A stretch of DNA of 64,000 nt from an uncultured Pelosinus sp. (GCA_900542835.1 UQPB01000004.1:1-64000); one strand, 5' to 3'; shown: positions 33,150 through 43,340, counted from the stretch's first letter. The notes: generated from the letters alone by a model not told the origin. Numbers and translations are program-made.

Positions 33150-34988
33150 CTGTTCCGTAACATTAAAAAGATCTTGATCGGGCGGCCTTTGCACAACCGG
33201 GAAGCCCAGGGAGAACGCTTGCCCAAGTGGAAGGCGCTGGCGATTTTTTCTTCGGATGCGTTATCCTCGGTTGGCTACGGTCCGGAGCAAATTGCGCTGG
33301 TACTGGCGGTTTCGGGCCTTGCCGCCTATGGCTTTTATCCCTATGCGTTTTTTGCAGTCCTATTTTTGCTGGCCATTGTCACTGTCTCTTATACTCAGGT
33401 GGCCAGAGCTAATCCGGGCGGCGGCGGCTCGTATTCGGTAGCCAGAAAGAATCTCGGCGAGTACCCCTCGCTGGTGGCGGCAGCAGCCTTATTCGCCGAT
33501 TATGTGCTGACTGTGGCTGTGAGTATTTGCGCCGGCACTCAGGCGCTGGTATCGGCATTCCCGGTGCTGCAAGGCCGGGAAGTCAGCATTGACCTAACCG
33601 TTTTATTCGCCGTACTTACTCTGGTCAATTTGCGCGGTGTCAGAGAGTCGGCCCACGTGTTTGTATTGCCGACTTATTTATTTGTGCTGGGAATGCTGGG
33701 CTTGATCATTTCCGGGACGTATCAGGCGCTAACCGGTCCGGGGCCGATTTTTCCGCCGGTGTCGTTACAACGGCAGGAACTGGATTGGATGATGCTGGCA
33801 TTGGTGCTTAGAGCCTTTGCCAATGGCTGCAGCTCCATGACCGGTCTCGAAGCTATATCGAATGGGGTGCCCATGTTTAGGAAGCCGGAACATGTGAACG
33901 CCATCAAGACAACCTATTGGATGTCCGGTCTGCTTGCCGTTATGCTGACCGGGATCTCCTTTTTGCTGCTTCACTATCATGTTCTGCCGGTCGCCCATGT
34001 GACGATGTTGTCGCAGATCGCCGAGCAAACGCTGGGGCGAGGCTGGATTTATTATTACATCCAAATGACTACTATGCTGATTCTGTTTTTGGCGGCGAAT
34101 ACCGCCTACAACGGTCTGCCGCCGCTGCTGTCGCTGCTGGCGCAAGACGGTTACATGCCCCGCTATTTGGGGCTGCGCGGAGAACGGCTGAGCTTTTCCA
34201 ATGGGATTCTGCTGCTGAGTCTGGTGGCGGGCGGACTCATTGTCAGCTTTGCCGGCGATGTGGAACACCTGATTTCGCTCTACGCCATCGGTGTGTTTCT
34301 CTCTTTCACCATCGCCCAGTCCGGTATGGTCGTTTACTGGTGGCGGCAGCGGGAACGCAACTGGCGGCGACGGGCTTTGGTCAATGGCTTTGGCGCGATG
34401 ATCACCGGCATTGTCGTAGTGGTGATCGCGGTCAGTAAATTTTTTGCCGGCGCCTGGATTGTCCTGGTTTTCATTCCGTTGATGATGTTTGTATTTAAAA
34501 AAATCAAGGGACATTACCAGGATATGGCGGAGCAGCTGCACCTACCGCTGGAGGAAGGTCCATACCGGGAACAGCCGGTGGGAAAACATTACGTAATTGT
34601 GCCGGTAGCCAGTCCCACCCGGGTAGTAGCGGAAACAATGCGATATGCTAAAAAGATCGGCGATGAGATTATCGCCCTGCATATCGCGACCGATAAAGAG
34701 GCGGCACGGCGGGTGGAGGAAAAATGGCGTCAGTGGAATCCGGCGGTGAATCTGGTAACGGTGTATTCTCCCTACCGTTTGGTCATTCAGCCCTTGTTGA
34801 ACTTTGTGGAGAAACTGACCCGGAGAAAACAGCCGGAGGATTATATTACCGTGGTCATTCCCGAGTTTGAGACCCGCAAATGGTGGCATCGCCTGCTGCA
34901 TAATCAGACTGGGCTGATTCTGCGAACGCTGCTGATCTTTAATAAAAATGTGGCTGTTACCACACTGCCTTTTCATTTGCGAAAATAG
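33150..34988 (+). CDS. kimA: KimA-like high-affinity potassium permease
   Basis: The 612-residue APC/KUP-superfamily protein has the KimA opening IGRPLHNREAQGERLPKWKA and SSDALSSVGYGPEQ, and twelve membrane helices. A cytosolic C-terminal domain (about 150 residues, VGKHYVIVPVASPTRVV) follows. Length and layout match B. subtilis KimA (607), a K+/H+ symporter inhibited by c-di-AMP. The start is read as CTG at 33150: AGGAGGT ends seven bases upstream and the extra LFRNIKKIL segment is natural for the family; TTG 33174 has no site. It is followed by kdpD and kdpE, supporting a potassium role. No c-di-AMP riboswitch was recognised upstream. Confidence 0.85.
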   Translation: MFRNIKKILIGRPLHNREAQGERLPKWKALAIFSSDALSSVGYGPEQIALVLAVSGLAAYGFYPYAFFAVLFLLAIVTVSYTQVARANPGGGGSYSVARKNLGEYPSLVAAAALFADYVLTVAVSICAGTQALVSAFPVLQGREVSIDLTVLFAVLTLVNLRGVRESAHVFVLPTYLFVLGMLGLIISGTYQALTGPGPIFPPVSLQRQELDWMMLALVLRAFANGCSSMTGLEAISNGVPMFRKPEHVNAIKTTYWMSGLLAVMLTGISFLLLHYHVLPVAHVTMLSQIAEQTLGRGWIYYYIQMTTMLILFLAANTAYNGLPPLLSLLAQDGYMPRYLGLRGERLSFSNGILLLSLVAGGLIVSFAGDVEHLISLYAIGVFLSFTIAQSGMVVYWWRQRERNWRRRALVNGFGAMITGIVVVVIAVSKFFAGAWIVLVFIPLMMFVFKKIKGHYQDMAEQLHLPLEEGPYREQPVGKHYVIVPVASPTRVVAETMRYAKKIGDEIIALHIATDKEAARRVEEKWRQWNPAVNLVTVYSPYRLVIQPLLNFVEKLTRRKQPEDYITVVIPEFETRKWWHRLLHNQTGLILRTLLIFNKNVAVTTLPFHLRK

Positions 34989-35069
34989 ATGTGAAAAGCC
35001 TGTACGCTTAAAGCCGCGGCACTCATTCTCCCTAAGTGGCCCCTCTTAACGAAGAAAATGTCTTTAAGC

Positions 35070-35103
35070 CGCATGTATAGAAGCCTCTATCCATGCGCTT
35101 TTA
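35070..35103 (+). terminator. terminator-like hairpin after kimA
   Basis: CGCATG-t-ATAGA pairs with TCTAT-c-CATGCG (35070-35097), loop AGCC, followed by CTTTTACT. It may reduce readthrough from kimA into kdpD. Confidence 0.6.
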
Positions 35104-35242
35104 CTTTATCAGAGCTATTGTTTCTGCATAGCGTTTTTAGGCTGATTAGCGGTACAATAATAGTACCGTTGCGCTTCGCCGGCCAAATGCGCTGACAAAG
35201 CGCCGGCGACAGGCGGTGGGGAATGAGGAGTTGGTACAGTCT

Positions 35243-38002
35243 GTGAAAAAAGAGAAGGAACACCAGCCAGACCCGGAAGCGCTGCCGCCGCAATTTCAGC
35301 AACAGGAACGCGGTAAGCTGACGGTTTTTTTAGGCGCTGCCGCCGGGGTCGGTAAAACCTACACGATGCTGGAAGCCGCGCATGAGCGCCTGGCTGAAGG
35401 CATGCGGGTGGCAATTGGCTGGGTGGAAACACATGGACGGGCGGAGACGGAGAATGCAGCGGCGGGCTTGCCCCGAATTGCTGCCAACGTGCTGACATAC
35501 CGTGGCCAGCGTTTGCGAGAAATGGATATTGACGCTATTCTCGCGCAAAGACCGGAGCTGGTTTTAGTGGATGACCTGGCGCATACCAATGTGCCCGGCT
35601 CACGTCATGTCCGGCGCTTTCAGGATGTCGAGGAGTTGGTAAACGCCGGTATTGATGTTTATACAACGCTGAACATTCAGCACATCGAAAGTTTGAATGA
35701 TGTGGTCACCCAGATTACTGGCATTGTCGTCCGTGAAACCGTGCCGGATTCGTTTGTCGAACAGGCAGACACGATCCAATTGATTGATATTTCGCCGCAA
35801 GAGTTAATTAAACGCTTACAGGATGGCAAGGTGTATATTCCTGATCAAACCGAGCAGGCGCTGAAACGGTTTTTTCGCCCCGGCAATATTAACGCGCTGC
35901 GGGAAATGGCCCTGCGCTTTACCGCCTCCCGGGTCGATCAGGATATGATGGATTACATGCGGCGGAACCATATTGACGGTCCCTGGCCGGCCGCCGGACG
36001 AGTGATGGTTTGTGTCGGCGCCAGTCCATTTTCCGCGCAATTGATCCGGGCCGCCCACCGGCTGGCCAGAGGATTACGGGCCGACTTTCTGGCTGTTTAT
36101 GTAGACACACCGTCGCGCCGGTTTCCTGTCGGGGAGAAGGAGCGGGAGCGGGTTTGGCGTAATTTGCGTCTGGCGGAGGAATTGGGCGGCAGCATAATCA
36201 CTGTGGCCGGTAATGATATTGTAGAAGAACTGTTAACCGTTGCCCGTAATGAGAATATCACGGCCGTCGTGATCGGCAAACCCCGCCACAGCCGCTGGCG
36301 GGAATTCTGGCAGGGATCGCTGCTGGACAAGCTGATCCGGCGCAGTGACGGCATCAACGTCTATGTCATCCAAAGCAAAGCTGAGACCGAAGCTCAGTCT
36401 GTCAGCAGGACCATCCCGCCGGAAGCAGCGTCGATACCCTGGCTGCCGATTGCCGGCGGACTGCTGCTGACAGCGGCGGTCACGGTAATCTGCTGGCTGG
36501 GGCGGGATCTGTTAGAGCAGGTGAACATTGCCCTGCTGTATTTACTGCCGATTTTGTGCAGCGCTGTCCGCTGGGGCCGCTGGCCGTCTTATATTACCGC
36601 CCTGGCCAGTGTCCTGGCGTTTGATTTTTTGTTTACTCCGCCAGTGCTGACCTTTAAAGTAGGCGATATTCGCTATTTATGGAGTTTTATCATTTTCCTG
36701 GTTATTTCATTTGTGGTCGGCGGCCGGACGGAAACGCTGAAGCAGGAAGTGCGGCTGACCCGGCAGCGGGAAACCAGTGTACGCACTTTATATGATTTTA
36801 GCCGTCAGATTGCGGCGATTATTGACGTAAGCCGGATTGCCCGGACCTTTGTCAGGCACACCGGCGTCGCGCTTGGCCGCACTACGGTGCTGCTGCTGCC
36901 GGACTCCCAAAACAATTTAATACTGGAAGCCTGCTATGATGCCGCTGCAGCGAATGGCTGCGGAGAACAGATGCCATTGCCGGCTGCGGAACATGCGGTG
37001 GCTAACTGGGTGTGGAGCAATGGCCAGGCAGCGGGGCGGTCAACTGAGACACTGCCTGGCGCCGGCTTTCTGTTTGTACCACTGAGCGTCGACCGCCGGA
37101 CGGTAGGGGTATTTGGGATTGAACTGGGGCAGAAGCTGATGTTGCAGGAGGAACGCCAGCTCATTGCCGCCTGGGCGGGCCTGGCGGCAATCGCTGTGGA
37201 ACGGGGGAAACTGACTGCAGACGCCCGGCAGGCGGCCTTATTAAAAGAATCCGATCAGTTGCGAACAGCGCTGTTTAACTCGGTATCGCACGAACTGAGA
37301 ACGCCGCTGGCGGCGATTAGCGCCGCGGTCGCCACTTTGCTGGATATGGGAACGCAATACAGTGCTGAGATTCGGCGCGAACTGCTGGAAACAGTCAAAA
37401 ACGGCGCTGATCGGATGGAGCGGGTAGTGGCCAATCTGTTGGACACAGCCCGGATTGAAAGCGGGATGCTTACGCTGAAAATTGACTGGTGTGATGTGGA
37501 GGATATTGTCGGCACGGCGATTCGCCGCATGGGTGAGACAACGAAAAACCACGTGCTGCGGACCCGGGTGGCAAGCGAACTGCCGCTGCTGCGGGCCGAC
37601 TGCGTCTTATTGGAGCATGTGTTAGTCAATTTGCTGGATAACGCCATGAAGTATTCGCCTCCCGGCAGCGAAATCACCATCGCCGCCAGGCAAAGCGGGC
37701 CGGAAATTATTGTAGCGGTGGAGGATAGCGGCTGTGGTATTCCCCCGCAGGATCTGACCAAAATTTTTGAGAAGTTTTATCGCGCGCCCCGGCAGGCAGT
37801 ACAGGTTGCCGGTACGGGACTGGGGTTATCGATCTGTAAAAGTATTGTGGAAGCCCATCGTGGGCGAATCTGGGCTGAGAATAATTCACAAGCGGGCGCA
37901 ATTGTTGCGTTTGCTATAGCAGTGCCGGATAACGCCGCCAGGCCTGTGATAAAGGAGGACGACTGGAGTGACGGAGAAAGGCCTCAGAATTCTGGTGATT
38001 GA
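35243..38002 (+). CDS. kdpD: potassium sensor histidine kinase KdpD
   Basis: The protein of about 919 residues has full KdpD layout. Walker A GAAAGVGKT is near 31-39, a universal-stress-like domain near 240-370, and four membrane helices (DUF4118) around 400-490. Then come a GAF-like region, HisKA with SVSHELRTPLAA near 680 and HATPase boxes NLLDNAMKYS, DSGCGIPP and GTGLGLSI. It phosphorylates KdpE when potassium is scarce. GTG 35243 (VKKEKEH) is preferred, with GAGGAG about 12 bases upstream; the frame is open from 35216. kdpFABC is not in the window; a KimA-like permease sits directly upstream instead. Confidence 0.93.
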   Translation: MKKEKEHQPDPEALPPQFQQQERGKLTVFLGAAAGVGKTYTMLEAAHERLAEGMRVAIGWVETHGRAETENAAAGLPRIAANVLTYRGQRLREMDIDAILAQRPELVLVDDLAHTNVPGSRHVRRFQDVEELVNAGIDVYTTLNIQHIESLNDVVTQITGIVVRETVPDSFVEQADTIQLIDISPQELIKRLQDGKVYIPDQTEQALKRFFRPGNINALREMALRFTASRVDQDMMDYMRRNHIDGPWPAAGRVMVCVGASPFSAQLIRAAHRLARGLRADFLAVYVDTPSRRFPVGEKERERVWRNLRLAEELGGSIITVAGNDIVEELLTVARNENITAVVIGKPRHSRWREFWQGSLLDKLIRRSDGINVYVIQSKAETEAQSVSRTIPPEAASIPWLPIAGGLLLTAAVTVICWLGRDLLEQVNIALLYLLPILCSAVRWGRWPSYITALASVLAFDFLFTPPVLTFKVGDIRYLWSFIIFLVISFVVGGRTETLKQEVRLTRQRETSVRTLYDFSRQIAAIIDVSRIARTFVRHTGVALGRTTVLLLPDSQNNLILEACYDAAAANGCGEQMPLPAAEHAVANWVWSNGQAAGRSTETLPGAGFLFVPLSVDRRTVGVFGIELGQKLMLQEERQLIAAWAGLAAIAVERGKLTADARQAALLKESDQLRTALFNSVSHELRTPLAAISAAVATLLDMGTQYSAEIRRELLETVKNGADRMERVVANLLDTARIESGMLTLKIDWCDVEDIVGTAIRRMGETTKNHVLRTRVASELPLLRADCVLLEHVLVNLLDNAMKYSPPGSEITIAARQSGPEIIVAVEDSGCGIPPQDLTKIFEKFYRAPRQAVQVAGTGLGLSICKSIVEAHRGRIWAENNSQAGAIVAFAIAVPDNAARPVIKEDDWSDGERPQNSGD

Positions 38003-38657
38003 TGACGAGCCACAAATACGAAAATTGCTGCAGGTTTCCCTGCACGCGCATGGTTATCAACTGGGAGAAGCGGCAAGCGGGCAAGACGGTATCCTGCAGG
38101 CGGCGGCTTTTAAACCCGATCTGGCTATTGTCGACCTGGGGCTGCCGGATATGGATGGCAAAGAAGTTATCCGGCAAATTCGCGAATGGTCGGCGATGCC
38201 GCTGATTATTCTAACCGCGCGTGAGCAGGAGCAGGAGAAAGTCGCCGCTCTGGATGCCGGCGCGGACGACTATATCACCAAACCGTTCGGCATCGGCGAG
38301 CTGATGGCCCGGATACGGGTCTGTCTGCGGCGAATAGCTGACAGCGGCAACGAACCGATACTGCGCTGCGGTGGTTTGGCTGTTGATCTGCTGCAGCGCC
38401 GGGTTAGCGTGGATGAACGGGAAATTAAACTGACGCCGACAGAGTATGAATTGATCAAATTTATGATTCAGCACGCCGGGCGGGTGTTGACACACAAGCA
38501 ATTGCTGAAGGCGGGGTGGGGCAGCTCTTATGAGGAAGACACTCACTATATCCGTATCTACATCGGTCAACTGCGACGTAAAATTGAACAGGACCCGGCT
38601 CAGCCCCGTTATATTGTCACAGAATCGGGAATTGGTTACCGGCTGATGGAGCGATGA
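37968..38657 (+). CDS. kdpE: response regulator KdpE
   Basis: The 229-residue OmpR-type regulator has a receiver domain with Asp56 as phosphoacceptor (VDLGLPDMDG), the acidic pair DDE at 12-14 and the conserved Lys in TKPFG. A winged-helix output domain (LTPTEYELIKFMIQHAGRVL) follows. GTG 37968 lies eight bases after AAAGGAGG and overlaps the kdpD end by 35 bp, so the two are translationally coupled. The probable target is the upstream kimA-like gene or an unlinked kdpFABC. Confidence 0.95.
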   Translation: MTEKGLRILVIDDEPQIRKLLQVSLHAHGYQLGEAASGQDGILQAAAFKPDLAIVDLGLPDMDGKEVIRQIREWSAMPLIILTAREQEQEKVAALDAGADDYITKPFGIGELMARIRVCLRRIADSGNEPILRCGGLAVDLLQRRVSVDEREIKLTPTEYELIKFMIQHAGRVLTHKQLLKAGWGSSYEEDTHYIRIYIGQLRRKIEQDPAQPRYIVTESGIGYRLMER

Positions 38658-38671
38658 TGGCCGATACCACG

Positions 38672-38703
38672 AAAACAGGCTGCCTGATCAGGCAGCCTGT
38701 TTT
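38672..38703. terminator. terminator of kdpDE
   Basis: A 32-base perfect palindrome (AAAACAGGCTGCCTGA and complement) begins 15 bases after the kdpE stop and ends in TTTT; it also works on the other strand for the convergent LysR gene. Confidence 0.9.
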
Positions 38704-38767
38704 AATACAGTGAAGTGAAAAAGCAAATCCGGTGTCAGCTTGGTTAAATCACTTTATTCCAGTAAGA

Positions 38768-39754
38768 TTAATAGCTTATATTTTTGGAACCAATAAATCG
38801 GGCTGTTAATTGATCATATTTTTGTATATGCTCTTGTAATAAACTGATAAACTCTTTGGAGAAGTATGGTTGATAAGCATTTTTATGTGTAATTAAATCA
38901 ATGCGCAGGGAATCTTTCATGCCGCAAAGCTTTAAAATTCGCAATGGCTTATCATATGCATTTCTGCTATTTTGTTCAATGACTTTATCTAAGACCGACT
39001 TGGGGCAAAATGCAGCTAAGTGGTTTCTTATACATAAACCTATTTGCAGTTCGTAATCGCTGACGGAAAGAACAATTTCCTGGTGGATATTACGGGAATC
39101 TAAATATCTTTTTACAAGGTTATTAAAGGAACTGCCTTCATAGTTCCCCGCAAACGGCAAATTTGGAAAGCCCAATAAATCAATTTCGGCAGAGGCGAGG
39201 GTTTGCTGATAGATGTCAGGAGATAAGGCGAATTTCTGTAGAATTGTTTCGGTGGCGATAAAGAATACCTCATCATGTCCCAGTGGCAAGACATTAAAGT
39301 TATTATTTGACGTACAATCAATGCCTAAAAACATATCGATCTTTCCGTTCAATAATTTAGGCACTAGATTTCGCATATCGTCTAAAATGATAGATAATTT
39401 TATCAAGGGAAAGCGTTGATGGTATTCTGTAAATAGATCAGGCAGTAGAATACGGGCTCTTGTTGCGTTGATGCCAAAAATGATTTGCCCTCTAATTCCG
39501 GCCTTAATATCCGACAATTTGTCCAGCATGGCTGTTTCGGCAACCTGTATCTGGCGCAATGAGTGATATAACGATTCTCCAGCCGGAGTTAAATGCAGCT
39601 CCGGATTTCGCTCAAATAATTTAAGCCCATACTCTGTTTCTATTTTTTTTATATGGAAGCTCAAACATTGTTGCGTAACAAAAGCTCTGCAAGCAGCCTT
39701 GGTAAAGTTCATTTCTTCCACTGCCAGCAAAAACATTTTAAACCGTATATCCAT
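38768..39754 (-). CDS. LysR-family transcriptional regulator
   Basis: The 328-residue regulator has the LysR N-terminal helix-turn-helix (MNFTKAACRAFVTQQCLSFHIKKIE) and a periplasmic-binding-like effector domain. GGGAGCGG precedes the ATG. It is divergent from a DASS permease and IlvD/Edd dehydratase and is their likely regulator. The effector, probably the imported acid, is unknown. The helix-turn-helix cysteines (AFVTQQC) are not family-typical. Confidence 0.9.
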   Translation of the reverse strand: MDIRFKMFLLAVEEMNFTKAACRAFVTQQCLSFHIKKIETEYGLKLFERNPELHLTPAGESLYHSLRQIQVAETAMLDKLSDIKAGIRGQIIFGINATRARILLPDLFTEYHQRFPLIKLSIILDDMRNLVPKLLNGKIDMFLGIDCTSNNNFNVLPLGHDEVFFIATETILQKFALSPDIYQQTLASAEIDLLGFPNLPFAGNYEGSSFNNLVKRYLDSRNIHQEIVLSVSDYELQIGLCIRNHLAAFCPKSVLDKVIEQNSRNAYDKPLRILKLCGMKDSLRIDLITHKNAYQPYFSKEFISLLQEHIQKYDQLTARFIGSKNISY

Positions 39755-39798
39755 CAGACACCGCTCCCTGTTGAAACTTGAGTTTATTGTAGCATTGA

Positions 39799-39851
39799 CA
39801 GAGCCTCTGTCACAAGTGTTTGCTTGTGGCAGAGGCTCTGTTTTATTGTTT
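39799..39851 (+). terminator. orphan terminator or attenuator in divergent promoter region
   Basis: CAGAGCCTCTG-t-CACAAG (39799-39816) pairs with CTTGTG-g-CAGAGGCTCTG (39823-39840), followed by TTTTATTGTTTTT. It points toward the DASS permease gene although no gene ends upstream on this strand, so it may attenuate the operon leader. Confidence 0.75.
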
Positions 39852-39979
39852 TTATTTTCGGTAAATTTGTAATATCATGAATTTGCCGGCATGGATTATG
39901 AGGATCAGGAGGAAAAAGACGTATCGGATTTAGGTATTCGAGCTATAAAATTTGCAATTGGCGTTAGGAGGCATAATGA

Positions 39980-41383
39980 ATGAACAAGCAGCTTCGCATT
40001 GCCGTCATTCTGGCAATTGGGCTGGTGATCTGGTTTTTGCCTGTGCCAGCCGGGCTGTCGGTAAAGGCATGGCATTTGTTTGCTATTGTTGTAGCAACAA
40101 TTATAGGCTATATTTTGCAGCCGGTTCCGATGGGGGCCATTGGCTTGACCAGTGTGGTTATGTGCGTGCTTACGAAAACGACTTCACTTAATGAAGCATT
40201 GTCAGGCTATAGCAATTCAACCATCTGGCTGGTTGTTGCCGCCATTTTGTTTGCCAGAGGGTTCATTAATTCCGGCCTAGGCACTCGCATTGCGTATACG
40301 CTGGTAAAAAGGATTGGTGGCAGTTCGATAAAGCTAGGCTATGCCATGTTGCTCAGCGATTTGATTATCGCCCCGGCAACGCCGTCAAATACCGCTCGCG
40401 CTGGAGGGATATTGTTCCCGATTGTGCGCAGTTTGGCTTCCGCGTTTGGCTCAGAGGCCAATCCCGAGACACGCAAAAAACTGGGAGCATATTTAACCCA
40501 GACGCTTTACCAAAGCGTAGTTGTCACCTCGATGATGTTCATTACGGCGATAGCATCCAACTCTTTAGTCGTAACGTTTGCCAAGCAAGTTACTGGCATA
40601 GAGATATCCTGGTTCACTTGGGCTGTTGCCGCCAGTGTGCCTGGCGTCATCTGCTTAGCCTGTATCCCCCTTATCATGCACAGGCTATATCCACCGGAAA
40701 TTCAGGAAACATCAGACGCTAAGCGTTTTGCTGCCGGGGAATTAGCGAAAATGGGGCCGATGGCAGGAAAAGAGAAAATCGTCCTCTTTATTTTTATCGC
40801 CGCATTAATCCTCTGGGCTACATCTTCAATCACCCAGCTCAATGCTACTGTTGTCGCCATTTTGGCGGTAGTTGTGATGATCTGGCTGGGCGCTATGTCG
40901 TATAAAGAGGCTGCCAACGAATCCATGGCATGGGATAACCTGCTGTGGATGGGGACACTAATCGGCCTCGCCAGCTTACTGGAAAAATTCGGGTTTATCA
41001 AATGGCTGGCTACTTTGGTTGCCGGATCGATTGCCGGGGTATCCTGGACAACTGCTTTGTCTGTACTGGCGCTTATCTATATTGCCACACATTACTTTTT
41101 CGCCGCGACATCTTCCCATGTGACAGCAATGTACGCAGCGTTCTTAACTGTCGCGATTTCCGCTGGCGCGCCGCCCTATTATGCAGCTTTATTTCTGGGG
41201 TTTGCCAGCGTGCTGTGCGCAAGCTTAACCCATTATGCGATGGGGCCGTCGCCGGTATTATTCGCCCCCGGCTATGTGACCCAAACAGAATGGTGGAAGT
41301 TGGGCTTGATTTTTGCTATGTTCAATGGAGTAATATGGTTTGGCCTTGGCCCCTTCTGGTGGAAATTAATCGGCTTGTGGTAA
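39980..41383 (+). CDS. DASS-family (SLC13-like) anion permease
   Basis: The 467-residue membrane protein has the 2-oxoglutarate/malate or CitT-type layout. The first substrate-loop motif is PSNTARAGG near residue 135; SHVTAMYAAFLTVA and ALTHYAMGPSPV-like segments form the second repeat. The family takes up or exchanges dicarboxylates, tricarboxylates or tartrate-like acids. AGGAGG lies nine bases before the ATG. Only about 45 bp separate it from the dehydratase gene, so the two form an operon; the imported acid is probably the dehydratase substrate or its precursor. Confidence 0.88.
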   Translation: MNKQLRIAVILAIGLVIWFLPVPAGLSVKAWHLFAIVVATIIGYILQPVPMGAIGLTSVVMCVLTKTTSLNEALSGYSNSTIWLVVAAILFARGFINSGLGTRIAYTLVKRIGGSSIKLGYAMLLSDLIIAPATPSNTARAGGILFPIVRSLASAFGSEANPETRKKLGAYLTQTLYQSVVVTSMMFITAIASNSLVVTFAKQVTGIEISWFTWAVAASVPGVICLACIPLIMHRLYPPEIQETSDAKRFAAGELAKMGPMAGKEKIVLFIFIAALILWATSSITQLNATVVAILAVVVMIWLGAMSYKEAANESMAWDNLLWMGTLIGLASLLEKFGFIKWLATLVAGSIAGVSWTTALSVLALIYIATHYFFAATSSHVTAMYAAFLTVAISAGAPPYYAALFLGFASVLCASLTHYAMGPSPVLFAPGYVTQTEWWKLGLIFAMFNGVIWFGLGPFWWKLIGLW

Positions 41384-41430
41384 TTGTTCGTTCAGATATT
41401 TTACATAAATATGACTAGGAGATGATCACC

Positions 41431-43101
41431 ATGAATAGACGCGGTAATGAAAAAGATATGACAGAAGCGTATTTTATTGGTTTGATGAGTGCGGCAGGAT
41501 ATAGAAAAAAAGATGTTCAAAAGCCGATTATCGGCATTATTAATTCGTATACCGATGTCAATCCCGGACATAAGCCTTTTGTTGAGCTTGTGAAATATGT
41601 AAAAGAGGGGATCTGGGCGGCAGGCGGAACTCCGGGCGAGTTCGGTGTTCCAGCGCCGTGTGATGGCATGGCGCAGGGGCCTGGAATGCACTATGTATTA
41701 CCGCAAAGAGATTTGATCGCGGCCTCTGTCGAGGCAATGGTCGAGGCGCACGGCTTTGATGGCTTAGTATTTTTAGGCTCATGCGATAAAATTATTCCCG
41801 GCATGCTGATGGCGGCTGCTCATCTTGATTTGCCGGCGATCTTTCTGACTGCCGGAGCTATGATGCCTTATCAGGACGCCGGCAAGGTTTATTGTACCAG
41901 TGACTTAAAAGAAGCGATAGGAAGATTCAAGAAAGGAGACATTGACGAAAAAACCTTTGATCGTTGGCGGGAAAATATGTGTTCGTCCGCAGGCACTTGT
42001 TCAATGTATGGCACCGCGAATACGATGGGGGCGTTTTTGGAGGCGACAGGAGTTGCACCATTCGAATCGTCAACAATGCTCTTTTGCGATGGGCGAAAGA
42101 CCCGGCAAAGCAGAAATGTTGGGGAACGAATCGTCGAGCTGGTACAGGAGGGCAAACGGTTCTCTCATTTCATGAATGCCGTTTCTCTAAAAAATGGCAT
42201 TAAGCATGTTTCGGCCAGCGGTGGTTCGACCAATGCGGTTTTGCATACCTTGGCATTGGCAAAAGTGATGAACGTGAAGTTTGATCTTCAGGATTTTGAC
42301 CAGGTGCAATCGTCAGTTCCGGTAGTTGCCAAGTTCAAACCGTCAGCAGCTTTGAACATCAATGATTTTCATCAAGCGGGCGGAGTACCGGCTGTGCTCG
42401 CTACAATTAAAGATAAGCTTGATCTTTCCGCGCCGCTTGCGATGGGCGGGACCCTGGGCGGCTTTCTTGATGAATTTGATGGGACGATTGACAGAACTGT
42501 CATTAGAAAACAAGAAGAAGCGTTGCTGCCCAATGGCTGTTTCTCCATTATCAGGGGAAACCTTGCGCCAATGGGTGCAGTTGTGAAGAAGAGCGGCGTC
42601 GAACCACAGATGTATCATCACGTCGGACCGGCAGTTGTATTTAATTCAGAAGAAGAAGTGCGGGATTATCTACTCAATAAAACGGTCGAACCTGGCTCTG
42701 TTCTGGTTGTCCGCTATGAAGGCCCGAAAGGAGGTCCCGGTATGAGAGAACTATCGATTCCCGCGGCCATGCTGGTGGGCATGGGCTTGCACACCTCAGT
42801 AGCGATGATTACTGACGGACGTTTTTCAGGAGCGACCCGCGGCCCTTGCGTGGGGCATATTACGCCTGAGGCATGGGTTGGCGGACCGTTGGCGTTAGTA
42901 AAAGACGGCGATATCATCGAAATTGATCTGGAACGCAACTTGATCGAGCTGAAAGTTCCGGATGACGAACTGGAATTACGCAAGCAAACTATCCAGAGGC
43001 CGGCACGTGCACTGCATGGCGTATTAGCTGCTTACAGGGATGGCGTAAGCGGGGCTGAGCAGGGAGCGGTTTGGCTTTACCGCGACGACTGGAACAAGTG
43101 A
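41431..43101 (+). CDS. IlvD/Edd-family dehydratase
   Basis: The 556-residue Fe-S dehydratase retains the three cluster cysteines in [18 protein letters not shown] and [27 protein letters not shown] closes the active site. The family removes water from dihydroxy acids such as dihydroxyisovalerate, phosphogluconate and sugar acids, giving 2-oxo acids. Pairing with a carboxylate permease rather than ilv genes points to a catabolic sugar-acid or hydroxyacid dehydratase. ATG 41431 is preferred, nine bases after TAGGAG; an earlier ATG at 41422 is too close to it. Confidence 0.88.
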   Translation: MNRRGNEKDMTEAYFIGLMSAAGYRKKDVQKPIIGIINSYTDVNPGHKPFVELVKYVKEGIWAAGGTPGEFGVPAPCDGMAQGPGMHYVLPQRDLIAASVEAMVEAHGFDGLVFLGSCDKIIPGMLMAAAHLDLPAIFLTAGAMMPYQDAGKVYCTSDLKEAIGRFKKGDIDEKTFDRWRENMCSSAGTCSMYGTANTMGAFLEATGVAPFESSTMLFCDGRKTRQSRNVGERIVELVQEGKRFSHFMNAVSLKNGIKHVSASGGSTNAVLHTLALAKVMNVKFDLQDFDQVQSSVPVVAKFKPSAALNINDFHQAGGVPAVLATIKDKLDLSAPLAMGGTLGGFLDEFDGTIDRTVIRKQEEALLPNGCFSIIRGNLAPMGAVVKKSGVEPQMYHHVGPAVVFNSEEEVRDYLLNKTVEPGSVLVVRYEGPKGGPGMRELSIPAAMLVGMGLHTSVAMITDGRFSGATRGPCVGHITPEAWVGGPLALVKDGDIIEIDLERNLIELKVPDDELELRKQTIQRPARALHGVLAAYRDGVSGAEQGAVWLYRDDWNK

Positions 43102-43154
43102 TATACATGAGCGGGGTGTCATGAAGTTTCCTATTGGTGAATAGTGTAAGAAAC

Positions 43155-43195
43155 GGGGCTGTCGCGTAAAGACAGTCCCCCGTTTGCTTTTGTTT
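43155..43195 (+). terminator. terminator of the permease-dehydratase operon
   Basis: GGGGCTGTC (43155-43163) pairs with GACAGTCCC from 43171, one G-U pair, followed by CGTTTGCTTTTGTTT. Confidence 0.65.
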
Positions 43196-43340
43196 CACTT
43201 GATTATTCAGTTGATATATCTACTATGGACAGCTTCAAAAAATGATTGGCCGGCTGGATTTTGTAGCCTGGAGGAAGAACATCAGCTTTGGCCAGAATTT
43301 TTCCGCCAGCCGCAAAAATACTAACAGAGGTGAATTTGCG

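Noticed and set aside
33765..34541. 258-codon minus-strand ORF inside kimA
   Set aside because: Its composition is His/Gln-rich as expected for an antisense shadow of a membrane protein gene.
39893..39985. 30-codon ORF as a leader peptide for the DASS permease
   Set aside because: It lacks a convincing ribosome site and has no run of a single regulatory amino acid.
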